Positions 1-8,484 of a stretch of 64,000 bases of DNA are shown one piece after another. How positions within the stretch are numbered: the stretch's first letter is position 1; each line of letters opens with the position of its first letter. Where the stretch lies: positions 1-64,000 of the forward strand of contig CAZVKC010000001.1 of assembly GCA_964627455.1 (NCBI GenBank). Direction: 5' to 3'. A program made the position numbers and the translations under genes. A model generated the notes under the pieces. The model ran no database searches and was not told where the DNA came from. It was given only the letters and a program-made list of their open reading frames with translations. The stretch is from F-183 sp964627455. Its GTDB lineage: Bacteria; Acidobacteriota; Terriglobia; Bryobacterales; Bryobacteraceae.

Positions 1-1278
1 ATCTACACGGATGACCAAGGCATCGGCGACCTCGGTTGTTACGGCGCGCCCGACGTGAAGACACCGAACCTTGACCGGCTTGCGCGCTCGGGCGTCCGGT
101 TCACGAACTGGTATTCGAACTCACCCGTGTGCTCGCCGTCGCGTTGTGCGTTGATGACGGGCGAGTATCCCTGGCGGCACGGGATCATGAACTTTCTGCC
201 GTCGGTCGCGACCAATACGATCGTCGGGTTGAAACCCAGCGCGGTGACGCTGCCCGGCGAGTTGCGCAAACTCGGGTATCATACAGGCGCGATCGGGAAG
301 TGGCATCTTGGATCCGCGCCGGAAAGCCGCCCGCTGAAACAAGGTTTCGACGAGCATTTTGGATTCTATTCCGGCTGGACCGACTATTACTCGCACCGTT
401 ACTACAACATGTCGCGGACCTCGCCGGAACATATCTTCCACGATCTGTGGCGCAATGGCGAAGAGGCGTTCGAGGATCCGTCTTATACGACGGAGATGTT
501 CACGCGCGAGGCGAAGGCGTTCATCGAGCGTCTGGCGCCGGGGCAACCGTTCTTTCTGTATCTGGCGCACGGCGCGCCCCACTACCCGATGATCGCGCCG
601 AAGAAGTATCTCGATCGCTTTCCGGCGACGATGGATCGCGACCGCCGCCTGCATTGCGCGATGATCGCGGCGATTGACGATGGCGTTGGCGAGATCCTTG
701 ATCTGCTGAAGCGCAAGGGCATCGAGAAGGATACGGTGATCTTCTTCCAGAGCGACAACGGTGCGACCAGCGAGGCGCGTTCGGACTCGCAAGGGCGTCC
801 GTATCGCGGCGGGTCCAATGCGCCGTTCCGCGGATACAAGGGTGGGTTGTTCGAAGGCGGGATACGCATGCCGGCGCTGATGTCCTGGCCCGGAACCATT
901 CCTTCCGGATTCGTTTGTGACGAACCCGGGCAGACGATGGACATTCTGCCGACGTTCCTGCACTGGGCGGGCGCCGCGCCTTCGCATCCGATCGACGGAC
1001 TGAATGTCGCCGATGTCTTGACGAAGAAGGCGAAGTCGCCGCATCGCGATATCTATTGGGAATACCAGGGGCAGACGGCGGTTCGCAATGGCGAGTGGAA
1101 ACTGATGCTGGGTCCGAAGGAAGGACTCGGAGATCCGGCAGTGGCGCCGAAGTGGCTGTCGAACTTGAAGGAAGATCCGAAGGAAACGAAGAACTGGTTG
1201 GACCAGTCCCCCGAACGCGCCACGGAACTCGAAGCGCGACTGAAGGACTGGTCCGCGAAGATCTCAGTGGGCCGCTAG
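1..1278 (+). CDS. Sulfatase (type I, arylsulfatase-like), 5' end outside window
   Basis: Hydrolyses a sulfate ester, probably from a sulfated sugar or polymer, in the periplasm or outside the cell; the substrate cannot be read from the sequence. The frame is open from base 1, so the start and any signal peptide lie upstream. The first visible residues include a DDQG metal-binding segment of the alkaline-phosphatase superfamily. The active-site motif C-S-P-S-R begins at codon 130-132; its Cys is the one matured to formylglycine. Further on, SDNG and GGLFEGG segments match the family. The C-terminus is a normal short sulfatase tail. The 3' end overlaps the convergent LarA-like gene by 15 bp. 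An anaerobic sulfatase-maturating enzyme or FGE would be needed; none is seen in this window. Confidence 0.93.
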   Translation: MYTDDQGIGDLGCYGAPDVKTPNLDRLARSGVRFTNWYSNSPVCSPSRCALMTGEYPWRHGIMNFLPSVATNTIVGLKPSAVTLPGELRKLGYHTGAIGKWHLGSAPESRPLKQGFDEHFGFYSGWTDYYSHRYYNMSRTSPEHIFHDLWRNGEEAFEDPSYTTEMFTREAKAFIERLAPGQPFFLYLAHGAPHYPMIAPKKYLDRFPATMDRDRRLHCAMIAAIDDGVGEILDLLKRKGIEKDTVIFFQSDNGATSEARSDSQGRPYRGGSNAPFRGYKGGLFEGGIRMPALMSWPGTIPSGFVCDEPGQTMDILPTFLHWAGAAPSHPIDGLNVADVLTKKAKSPHRDIYWEYQGQTAVRNGEWKLMLGPKEGLGDPAVAPKWLSNLKEDPKETKNWLDQSPERATELEARLKDWSAKISVGR

Positions 1279-2580
1279 CGCGGCGTCCGGCAATCCGGCC
1301 AGTTCGCGCAGACGGCGGTGGAGCAGAAGGTTCTCGACGTTGCCTTCGGCATCGTAGGGCATGTCCCATGCATCGCCGAGGATCTCGAGTTCCGGTCGCT
1401 TCTCGATTTCCGAACGCAGGTTCTCGCTCAGCGCCATGAGGCCGATTTCGAGCGAGTTGCCGATCCAGCCGAGCGTGATCTCGCCCTGATCGAACTTGCC
1501 GACCGTCTTGGCCATCACTTCGATGCACTCGCGATCGCTGTCATAGTAGACCGGGATGCGCAGCGCAGCCGGCGTCGATGACGTGATCGAGTTGATGCGC
1601 GTGGGGGTCCAGTCGATCTTCTTCAGAAGGCGGGTGTGGATTGCGTCCGCCATGCCGAGTCCCACGCCGTTGCCATAACTGTGATCGCTGAGGCCGCGCA
1701 GGAACAGGCGCTTGAACTTTGGCGCAGTGTCCCACGGATTGTATTCGCCCTGCACGCTGCGGTTGACGACCTTGGTGTCCATACCGGCGCCGGAGAAGGT
1801 CTTGCCGATTTCGTCCACGATGAGGATGTCGAGATCAAAAGGCAGGCGTCCCATCCAGGACTTGGTCTGCACCAGCAGTTCCTCTTCCTTCGATTCCATC
1901 TGGTCCACGGGCACTGCCGTGAGTTGCGCGGTGTTGTGGTTGGCGTCCTCGAGAATCGCGAGGCCGCCCAGAATCTTGCCGGACTTCAGCACCTGGCGTC
2001 CGACCTGGCGAATGACGCGCTCCAGGCCGATGTTGAAGGCCCATGTGTGATAGCGTTGTGCGCCGGCGAACTTGCCGAGGCCGATGGCCATCATCTTGAA
2101 GAGGCCGCTCTCGATTTTGCCCGCGAAGTCCGTGTGCCACTTGACGCGTCCGATGAGGAAGACGCCGTCGCTTTCAAAGGCGTTTTTGTCGAGGAACGCT
2201 TCGAGTCCTTCTTCCGTCTTGCCGAGCGATACGACATCGAGTTGGCTGATGACGGGGCATCCCATGGTGGCTTCGTGTACGCCGAGATGCGCGAGTACGT
2301 CGGCCTGGCCTTCCGCGGTGGCCGCGCCGTGGCTGCCCATGGCGGGGAAGATGAAGGGCTGGCAGCCTTTGCTCTTCCAGTAGTCGACGACGGCGCGAAC
2401 GATGGTGGAAATGTTGGAAATGCCGCGTGAGCCGACGCCGATGGCGATCTTCGCTCCGGGCTTCAGGTTGGAACCGAATCCGCTGGCGGAAAGCTGTTTG
2501 TGCACTTCACCAGGGATGTCCGCCAACCGGCGATCCGGAAAGTTCTGGCGGACGTAGAGCATGCGGGAAAACATGCTCAC
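1264..2580 (-). CDS. Lactate racemase-like (LarA N-terminal/DUF2088) domain protein
   Basis: A 438-residue cytosolic protein with a GVGSRG loop near residue 48 and a MGSHGAATAEGQ segment near residue 80, as seen in proteins annotated as nickel-dependent lactate racemase family or DUF2088/DUF362-like. The LarA family uses a nickel-pincer cofactor to racemise 2-hydroxyacids, but many members act on other or unknown substrates, so the reaction is not assigned. There is no signal peptide or membrane segment. It lies 7 bp downstream of the toxin gene on the same strand and overlaps the convergent sulfatase. No larB, larC or larE homologue is visible nearby. Family assignment is moderately sure; function is not. 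Confidence 0.65.
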   Translation of the reverse strand: MSMFSRMLYVRQNFPDRRLADIPGEVHKQLSASGFGSNLKPGAKIAIGVGSRGISNISTIVRAVVDYWKSKGCQPFIFPAMGSHGAATAEGQADVLAHLGVHEATMGCPVISQLDVVSLGKTEEGLEAFLDKNAFESDGVFLIGRVKWHTDFAGKIESGLFKMMAIGLGKFAGAQRYHTWAFNIGLERVIRQVGRQVLKSGKILGGLAILEDANHNTAQLTAVPVDQMESKEEELLVQTKSWMGRLPFDLDILIVDEIGKTFSGAGMDTKVVNRSVQGEYNPWDTAPKFKRLFLRGLSDHSYGNGVGLGMADAIHTRLLKKIDWTPTRINSITSSTPAALRIPVYYDSDRECIEVMAKTVGKFDQGEITLGWIGNSLEIGLMALSENLRSEIEKRPELEILGDAWDMPYDAEGNVENLLLHRRLRELAGLPDAALAAH

Positions 2581-2587
2581 CAGTTTA

Positions 2588-3001
2588 TTACGCCCAGGGA
2601 TTGATGATCCGGAGTCCGGTGTGGGCGAAGTCGGAAACGTTGCGGGTGGCTATGGCGCAATCATTCTCGAGAGCAATGGCCGCGATCATTGCGTCGAGGG
2701 GACCGATGGTCAGTCCACGTCGCTGCAGGTTTGCGAGCAGAACACTATAGGTAAGAGCCGCTGCCTCGTCGAAAGAGAACACGTGAGCCGTAAAGCCACC
2801 TGAAACAAACCGTTCGAATTGGTTGCGCATTCCCTGCTTGCGACGCCCTTCGGGCAATCGCTCAATGCCAAAGGCGACTTCGGCGATGGATATGCTCGTT
2901 GTCACGGGCGTTTCGTTCTGCTTGCGAAGCCAAACTTCAACAACTCGAGCGGGTTCCGGACGCATGAACTCCGCGATCACGTTCGAGTCGAGGATGATCA
3001 T
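2588..3001 (-). CDS. PIN-domain toxin, FitB/VapC type
   Basis: Predicted ribonuclease toxin of a type II toxin-antitoxin pair. It is 137 residues, the usual PIN size. Acidic residues expected for Mg2+ binding are D5 in the ILDSN start, E41 and D103; the last position reads N121-V-S-D124 rather than the D of many VapC proteins, with D124 a possible substitute. The C-terminal INPW ending is typical of FitB-like members. Its ATG overlaps the TGA of the antitoxin by 4 nt, so translation is coupled, antitoxin first. Known PIN toxins cleave tRNA or rRNA; the target here is unknown. Confidence 0.9.
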   Translation of the reverse strand: MIILDSNVIAEFMRPEPARVVEVWLRKQNETPVTTSISIAEVAFGIERLPEGRRKQGMRNQFERFVSGGFTAHVFSFDEAAALTYSVLLANLQRRGLTIGPLDAMIAAIALENDCAIATRNVSDFAHTGLRIINPWA

Positions 3002-3243
3002 TCGAAACTCGGGGGCTCAGGGACGGCTTTCGGACGGGGCGGCAGGTCCAGGTCGATTCCGTTCTTCTTGCCGAAGAGTTTTAGTGCCATGTCGGCAATG
3101 CGCTTTCCATTGGGAATCTCTCCTACTCCAGCTTTGAGAATTATTCTGGCCTCTTCTTCCATCGAGCGCTTGTTCCGTGCGGCACGAAGCCGGATGGCGT
3201 CTTTCACGCCCTCGTCGAGGTTGCGAATCGTAAGGGTAGCCAT
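2998..3243 (-). CDS. Ribbon-helix-helix antitoxin, FitA type
   Basis: An 81-residue antitoxin and autorepressor. The N-terminal TLTIRNLDEGVKDAI segment forms the beta-strand and first helix of an Arc/MetJ fold, followed by RAARNKRSMEEEAR, the second helix and dimer contact. The proline-rich C-terminus (residues about 65-81) would be the toxin-binding tail. It is cotranscribed with and translationally coupled to the PIN toxin. Regulation is visible: palindromic repeats lie between this start and leuS, overlapping a plausible promoter, as expected for repression by the antitoxin-toxin complex. Confidence 0.88.
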   Translation of the reverse strand: MATLTIRNLDEGVKDAIRLRAARNKRSMEEEARIILKAGVGEIPNGKRIADMALKLFGKKNGIDLDLPPRPKAVPEPPSFE

Positions 3244-3251
3244 ACGTCTTC

Positions 3252-3280
3252 ACTGTACCGAATGCTAGCACTGCTAGCAA
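3252..3280 (-). promoter_or_regulatory. Candidate promoter of the toxin-antitoxin operon
   Basis: On the minus strand TTGCTA (3275-3280) and TACAGT (3252-3257) are separated by exactly 17 bp, each matching 4 of 6 consensus sigma-70 positions. The -10 lies 8 bp upstream of the antitoxin ATG, so the leader would be very short. The palindromic operator repeats fall in and over the spacer, which fits autorepression. Inferred from spacing and context only. Confidence 0.4.
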
Positions 3281-3288
3281 TGCTGTCA
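3263..3288. promoter_or_regulatory. Three 8-bp operator repeats at 9-bp spacing (FitA-type)
   Basis: TGCTAGCA occurs at 3263-3270 and 3272-3279; each is a perfect palindrome. A third related copy, TGCTGTCA, is at 3281-3288, so the repeat starts are 9 bp apart. Ribbon-helix-helix repressors bind such tandem short sites as arrayed dimers. The gonococcal FitA operator, as I recall it, uses very similar TGCTATCA half-sites. The repeats lie 20-45 bp upstream of the antitoxin start and 41 bp from the divergent leuS start. Confidence 0.65.
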
Positions 3289-3328
3289 GTGTCCCGGCGG
3301 CGCGCTATATTGGAAGTTCACCCCTTTT

Positions 3329-5593
3329 ATGCCTGAACGTTCGTACGATCACAAGGAGATCGAAGCCAAGTGGCATGCGATCTGGAGCCAGGATCCCAAA
3401 CTGTACGCTCCTGAAGAGAACTCGTCGAAACCGAAGTATTACGTCCTCGAAATGCTTCCGTATCCGAGCGGCACGCTCCACATCGGCCACCTCCGCAACT
3501 ACACGATCGGCGACGCGCTGGCGCGCTATAAGTGGATGCGCGGCTTCAACGTCCTGCACCCGATGGGTTGGGACGCCTTCGGCCTGCCCGCCGAAAACGC
3601 CGCCATCGACAACAAGCGCCATCCCCGCGAGTGGACGCACTACAACATCGGCGAGATGAAGCGTCAGCACCAGCGGATGAACTTCAGCTACGACTGGGAC
3701 CGCGAAGTCGCCACTTGCGAACCCGAGTACTACAAGTGGAACCAGTGGTTCTTTCTGAAGATGTACGAACGCGGCCTCGCCTATCGCAAGACCGCGTTGC
3801 TGAACTGGTGCAACGAATGCCAGACCGTGCTCGCCAACGAGCAAGTGGTCGACGGCTGCTGCTGGCGTCACGATAAGACGCCTGTCGAGCAGCGTGAGAT
3901 GGATCAGTGGTTCCTGCGGATCACCGACTACGCGCAGGAACTGCTCGACGCGATCAAGGATCTCGAGGGCAAGTGGCCCGATCGCGTGCTGACGATGCAG
4001 AAGAACTGGATCGGCCGCAGCGAAGGAACCGAGGTGGACTTCTCCCTGGAAGGTTCGCCGGACGTGAAGATCCGCGTCTTCACCACGCGTGTCGACACGA
4101 TCTTCGGCGCCACCTGCATGATCCTCGCGCCGGAGCATCCGCTGGTGAAAGACTTCCTGCCCGGCGACGCGCGCGTCAAGGCGATGGTCGACGATGTGGC
4201 GCGCAAGGACCCCGGCAATCTCGAGAAGGACGGCCTGTTCACGGGNNNNNNNNNNNNNNNNNNNNNNNNNNNNNNNNNNNNNNNNNNNNNNNNNNNNNNN
4301 NNNNNNNNNNNNNNNNNNNNNNNNNNNNNNNNNNNNNNNNNNNNNGCGGAAGCGAACGGCTTCGGCAAACGCGCCGTCACGTTCCGCATCAAAGATTGGG
4401 GCATCTCGCGGCAACGGTATTGGGGCACGCCGATCCCGATGATCCACTGCGGCGACTGTGGCATCGTGCCGGTTCCTGAGAAGGATCTGCCGGTGACGCT
4501 GCCGACCGACGTCGAAATCACGGGCAAGGGCGGATCGCCTCTGAAGAGCCACCCGTACTACGCGAAAGTCACGTGTCCGAAGTGCGGCAATGCCGATGCG
4601 CGGCGCGAGTCGGACACGATGGATACGTTCATCGACTCGTCGTGGTACTTCTACCGCTACTGCGATGCGAAGAATTCGGATGCGCCGTTCGATCCGAAGA
4701 AGATCGCGTACTGGTTCCCGATCGACCAGTACATCGGCGGTGTCGAACACGCGATTCTGCACCTGATTTACTCGCGCTTCTGGACCAAGTTCATGCGCGA
4801 CCTCGGCCTGATCAGCAACAGCGAACCCACCGAGCGTCTGTTCACGCAGGGCATGGTGGTGCTCAACGGCGCGAAAATGTCGAAGTCCAAGGGCAACGTC
4901 GTGAGTGCGGACTTCATGATGGACAAGTACGGTTCGGACTGCGGCCGCATGTTCGAACTGTTCGCTGCGCCGCCCGAGAAGGACATGGACTGGACCGATG
5001 CCGGCGCAGAGGGCGCTTACCGGTTCCTCTCTCGCGTATTCCGCTTCGTGACCCGCAATGTGGATCGCCGCGGCGCGGAAGCGACGGGACCCGTGTCCGA
5101 CGCAGACAAGCGCGTGATGCGCAAACTGCATCAGGTGCTGCGCAAGGTCACCGAGGACTTCGATTCGCGCTGGCACTTCAACACGTCGATCGCCAGCATG
5201 ATGGAGTTGGTGAACGAACTGTACGCTTGCGAAGCCGAACTGACGCCGGGCGTGCTCGGCAATCTTCTCGATACGTTCGTGTTGATGTTCGGACCTTTCG
5301 CCCCCTACGTCGCCCAGGAAATGTGGGAGACGCTGGGACACAGCGGTCCCGTTTTCCGGCAGTCGTGGCCGGCGTATGATCCCGAAATGGCGAAGCACGA
5401 GGTCGCGGAAGTGATCGTCCAGGTGAACGGCAAGCTGCGATCGAAGCTGAGCCTGCCTTTCGGGACCCCGCAGGAAACGGCACAGGCGCTCGCGCTCGAA
5501 GATCCCAAGGTGCAGCAGTTCACCGACGGCAAGCAGATCGTGAAAGTGATCTTCGTCGCCGACAAACTCGTGAACCTCGTCGTCAAGGGCTAA
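3329..5593 (+). CDS. leuS: Leucyl-tRNA synthetase (internal scaffold gap)
   Basis: Charges tRNA-Leu with leucine using ATP in the cytoplasm; essential. Class I signatures are clear: PYPSGTLHIGHLRNYT near residue 47 (HIGH) and GAKMSKSKGN near residue 515 (KMSKS). A zinc-like CxxC pair (CNEC) sits near residue 160 and a second (CPKC) near residue 417. The editing domain motif TTRVDT is present just before the gap, but the 100-N placeholder at 4246-4345 interrupts that domain. Counted with the placeholder the protein is 754 residues, short of the usual 800-860, so the real missing piece is probably about 300 bp. ATG at 3329 is chosen because the family N-terminus starts there. Confidence 0.97.
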   Translation: MPERSYDHKEIEAKWHAIWSQDPKLYAPEENSSKPKYYVLEMLPYPSGTLHIGHLRNYTIGDALARYKWMRGFNVLHPMGWDAFGLPAENAAIDNKRHPREWTHYNIGEMKRQHQRMNFSYDWDREVATCEPEYYKWNQWFFLKMYERGLAYRKTALLNWCNECQTVLANEQVVDGCCWRHDKTPVEQREMDQWFLRITDYAQELLDAIKDLEGKWPDRVLTMQKNWIGRSEGTEVDFSLEGSPDVKIRVFTTRVDTIFGATCMILAPEHPLVKDFLPGDARVKAMVDDVARKDPGNLEKDGLFTXXXXXXXXXXXXXXXXXXXXXXXXXXXXXXXXXXAEANGFGKRAVTFRIKDWGISRQRYWGTPIPMIHCGDCGIVPVPEKDLPVTLPTDVEITGKGGSPLKSHPYYAKVTCPKCGNADARRESDTMDTFIDSSWYFYRYCDAKNSDAPFDPKKIAYWFPIDQYIGGVEHAILHLIYSRFWTKFMRDLGLISNSEPTERLFTQGMVVLNGAKMSKSKGNVVSADFMMDKYGSDCGRMFELFAAPPEKDMDWTDAGAEGAYRFLSRVFRFVTRNVDRRGAEATGPVSDADKRVMRKLHQVLRKVTEDFDSRWHFNTSIASMMELVNELYACEAELTPGVLGNLLDTFVLMFGPFAPYVAQEMWETLGHSGPVFRQSWPAYDPEMAKHEVAEVIVQVNGKLRSKLSLPFGTPQETAQALALEDPKVQQFTDGKQIVKVIFVADKLVNLVVKG
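4246..4345. other. Assembly gap of 100 N inside leuS
   Basis: Exactly 100 N, a fixed-size scaffold placeholder. The flanks share no overlap. Compared with normal leucyl-tRNA synthetase length, about 100 residues of the CP1 editing domain are missing here, so the true gap is likely larger than shown. Confidence 0.98.
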
Positions 5594-5599
5594 GTGCAT

Positions 5600-5627
5600 C
5601 GGGGGTGGAACCGCTGTTCCGCCCCCG
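5600..5627. terminator. Strong hairpin between convergent leuS and iolE
   Basis: A 12-bp stem (CGGGGGTGGAAC pairing with GTTCCGCCCCCG, one G-T wobble) with a CGCT loop lies 6 bp after the leuS stop and 5 bp before the end of iolE on the other strand. There is no T-run on either side, so it is a likely bidirectional transcript end or 3' protective hairpin rather than a textbook intrinsic terminator. Confidence 0.6.
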
Positions 5628-5632
5628 GATCT

Positions 5633-6565
5633 CTATGCTGTGTAGTTCCCCTCGATCGAGCGGAGATACTCGCGATTTCGCCGTGCACTATCGGCTGGAT
5701 TCCCCATACCCGGAAGAATGTCCTGCTCGACCAGTGTGTAGCCGGTATAGCCCGTCTTCTTCAACCAGCGAAGGACGGCGGGGAAGTCCACACATCCCTT
5801 GCCGAGTTCGCAGAAGACGCCGTGCTGCAGGGCCTTGAAGTAATCCCAGCCTCTGCCACGGGCGGTGGCTGCAACCTCAGGCTGGCAGTCCTTGAAGTGG
5901 ATGTACCAGATGCGGTCTCGAAAGGCGTTCAACCCGTCGAGAACATCGCTGTTGCCGGAACCGTAGACATAATGGCCGGTGTCGAAGACAAGGCCAATGC
6001 ATCTCGGATCCGTGAGGTCGAGGAATCGCTCGATCTCTTCGTGGGTTTCAACGTACCCGGCGCAATGGTGATGGAAGACTGTTCGCAAGCCCGTTTCTGC
6101 CATAACTGCAGATGCGACGCGGTTCGCGCCCTTTGCGAAGGTGTTCCACTCATCGCCCGTGAGTCCCATGTCCGGCGTCACGCGTCCGGCGTTCAGAGTC
6201 CGGAGAGGAACCGTGCCGTTGTTGTCCGCGAGTACGAGATACGGTTTCGGATCCGTCGCTACGGCAGCGAGCAGCCGCGCGGTCTTCACCGCATTTTCGA
6301 CACCCGCAGCATGGGCGGATTCATCTTTCATCGCCACCGGCACGAAAGCGCCGAGCATCACGAGTCCACGGCGGGACAGTTCGGCGGCGAGCGCCGACGG
6401 ATCCGTGGGCATGAATCCCCAATCGCCTAACTCGGTGCCGGTGTATCCGGTATCGGCCAGCTCATCGAGCATCCGGCTGAAGCCGATCTGCTCTCCGCCC
6501 TTCGCTTCTTCGAACTCCAACGTTCCCCAGGAACAGGGGGCGTTGCCAACTTTCAGCGTTCCCAT
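5633..6565 (-). CDS. iolE: Inosose dehydratase / IolE-type sugar-phosphate isomerase-epimerase family
   Basis: Expected to dehydrate 2-keto-myo-inositol to 3D-trihydroxycyclohexane-1,2-dione, the second step of inositol breakdown, in the cytoplasm. It is 310 residues, a xylose-isomerase-like TIM barrel. NAPCSWG at residues 8-14 and metal/active-site segments FHHHC, FDTGHYVYG, WYIHFKD and LVEQD match the IolE family. It is the last gene of the minus-strand iol run, 9 bp after iolD, which makes the specific assignment much stronger than the fold alone would. Confidence 0.88.
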   Translation of the reverse strand: MGTLKVGNAPCSWGTLEFEEAKGGEQIGFSRMLDELADTGYTGTELGDWGFMPTDPSALAAELSRRGLVMLGAFVPVAMKDESAHAAGVENAVKTARLLAAVATDPKPYLVLADNNGTVPLRTLNAGRVTPDMGLTGDEWNTFAKGANRVASAVMAETGLRTVFHHHCAGYVETHEEIERFLDLTDPRCIGLVFDTGHYVYGSGNSDVLDGLNAFRDRIWYIHFKDCQPEVAATARGRGWDYFKALQHGVFCELGKGCVDFPAVLRWLKKTGYTGYTLVEQDILPGMGNPADSARRNREYLRSIEGNYTA

Positions 6566-6574
6566 ATCGTTTCC

Positions 6575-8464
6575 TTACTTGTCCTTCGAGGCAAGAGGCG
6601 ATGCGATCTCGTAGCGGCGTTCTTTCCGGACGGCCTGCTCCCAAGCGGCGCGAGCATCACGAGTGGTCTGGATCTCGGATACTTCGGCGATCGGAACATC
6701 CCACCAGGATTCGTATCCGGGCACGCGCGCTTCCTTGTCAGTCTCGACTACGACGGCTGTCGTCACCGTGTGCGTACGCATGTCGGCCAGCGCATGCTCG
6801 AGTTCTTCGCGGGTGCGGACACGCACCGTGCGTGCGCCGAGGCCGCGGCACAGGGCTTCGAAGTCGACTGGCACAGGCGCGCCATCGAGTTGTCCGCTTT
6901 CGGTGCGGCAGCGATAGTCGGTGCCGAATCCGCCGGATCCAATCGACTTCGACAAGCCGCCGATGCTCTGGTAGCCGTGGTTGTCGACCACGACGATGTT
7001 CAGCTTGATGCCTTCCTGCACGGCCGTGGCGATCTCCGACGACATCATGAGGAACGAGGCGTCGCCGACCATCACATAAACTTCACGATCAGGATGCGCC
7101 ATTTTGATGCCGACGCCGCCGGCGATCTCATAGCCCATGCACGAATAGCCGTACTCCATGTGATAGCCGCCGGGCTTGTGCGTGCGCCATAGTTTGTGGA
7201 GGTCGCCCGGCATGCTGCCCGCCGCGTTGATCAAGATATCCTCGGGTTGCGCGACTCGGCTCACGGCTCCGATGACTTCGCCCTGGCTGATCGGGGGACC
7301 ATGGCGTAAATTGAAGATGTGATCCGTCTCTGCTTCCCACCGAGCCTTCCATTCGCCGATCGCCGCGTCGTAGGTCGCGTCGACGTGATAGCCGGCGAGC
7401 GCGGCTTCGAGTTGTTCGAGTCCGACGCGCGCATCGGCAACGAGCGGGAGACCTGCATGCTTGAAGGCGTCGAACTCACCGACATTGAGGTTCACGAATC
7501 GCACGTTCGGATTCTGGAACGCGGTCTTCGACGCTGTGGTGAAGTCGCTGCAGCGGGTGCCGATCGCGATCACGACATCTGCTTCACGGGCCGCGATGTT
7601 CGCGCCCGGCGTACCCGTGACGCCCACTGCGCCCAGGTTGCGCGGATGATCATACGGCAGAGAACCCTTGCCGGCTTGCGTTTCACCAACGGGGATGCCG
7701 GTCTTTTCAGCAAAGCTCGCCAGAGCCGCGCTTGCCTCGCTATACAGGACGCCGCCGCCCGCGACGATCAAAGGCCGCTTGGCTGAGCGGATCCACTCGA
7801 CGGCGCGAGCGAGCATCACGCCCTCAGGGACCGGGCGCGGAATGTGCCACACACGCTTGGCGAACATTTCTTCGGGATAGTCCCAGGCTTCGGTCTGCAC
7901 GTCCTGCGGAAGGGCAAGCGTGACTGCGCCGGTATGCAAGGGCGAAGTCAACACGCGCATCGCTTCGACGACAGAGCAGGGAAGTTGATCCGGCCGGTTG
8001 ATGCGGTCCCAGTAACGGGAGACAGGCTTAAAACAATCATTGACTGAAGTATCCTGGCTCTGGCCGGACTCTAATTGTTGCAGCACCGGCGCCACGTTGC
8101 GGCGCGCGAAGATGTCGCCGGGCAGAATCAACACGGGGATGTGATTGATCGTTGCCGTGGCCGCGCCGGTGATCATGTTCGTTGCGCCGGGTCCGATCGA
8201 CGAGATGCAGGCATAGGTCGACAGCCGCATCCGGGACTTCGCAAATGCCGTCGCGATGTGCACCGCCGCCTGTTCGTTGCGGCACATGTAGTATGGAAAG
8301 TCGGGGTTCTGATGCAGCGCCTGGCCGAATCCGGCGATGATGCCGTGGCCGAAGATGCCCCAGGCGCCTTCGAAGAACTTGTGTTCCACTCCATCACGTT
8401 CGACGTACTGATTCTTGAGAAAGCCCAGCAGAGCTTGTCCCATCGTGACTCGTCGTGTCGCCAT
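6575..8464 (-). CDS. iolD: 3D-(3,5/4)-trihydroxycyclohexane-1,2-dione hydrolase
   Basis: A thiamine-diphosphate enzyme that opens the inositol ring to give 5-deoxy-glucuronate, the third step of the pathway. The protein has 629 residues, the family length. The N-terminal Pyr domain carries the YMCRNEQAAVHIA segment near residue 60 with the catalytic Glu. The central Rossmann-like domain covers about residues 220-370. The C-terminal PP domain carries GDASFLM near residue 480 and VVVDNHGY, the GDG...N thiamine-binding motif. It lies between the aldolase gene (20 bp upstream) and iolE. No sign of disruption. Confidence 0.95.
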   Translation of the reverse strand: MATRRVTMGQALLGFLKNQYVERDGVEHKFFEGAWGIFGHGIIAGFGQALHQNPDFPYYMCRNEQAAVHIATAFAKSRMRLSTYACISSIGPGATNMITGAATATINHIPVLILPGDIFARRNVAPVLQQLESGQSQDTSVNDCFKPVSRYWDRINRPDQLPCSVVEAMRVLTSPLHTGAVTLALPQDVQTEAWDYPEEMFAKRVWHIPRPVPEGVMLARAVEWIRSAKRPLIVAGGGVLYSEASAALASFAEKTGIPVGETQAGKGSLPYDHPRNLGAVGVTGTPGANIAAREADVVIAIGTRCSDFTTASKTAFQNPNVRFVNLNVGEFDAFKHAGLPLVADARVGLEQLEAALAGYHVDATYDAAIGEWKARWEAETDHIFNLRHGPPISQGEVIGAVSRVAQPEDILINAAGSMPGDLHKLWRTHKPGGYHMEYGYSCMGYEIAGGVGIKMAHPDREVYVMVGDASFLMMSSEIATAVQEGIKLNIVVVDNHGYQSIGGLSKSIGSGGFGTDYRCRTESGQLDGAPVPVDFEALCRGLGARTVRVRTREELEHALADMRTHTVTTAVVVETDKEARVPGYESWWDVPIAEVSEIQTTRDARAAWEQAVRKERRYEIASPLASKDK

Positions 8465-8484
8465 TTGCGGAATGCCTTTCTTGT

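Noticed and set aside
3305..5599. 764-codon open frame on the minus strand across leuS
   Set aside because: Exactly opposite leuS, low-complexity composition, no motif. Codon bias in leuS explains it.
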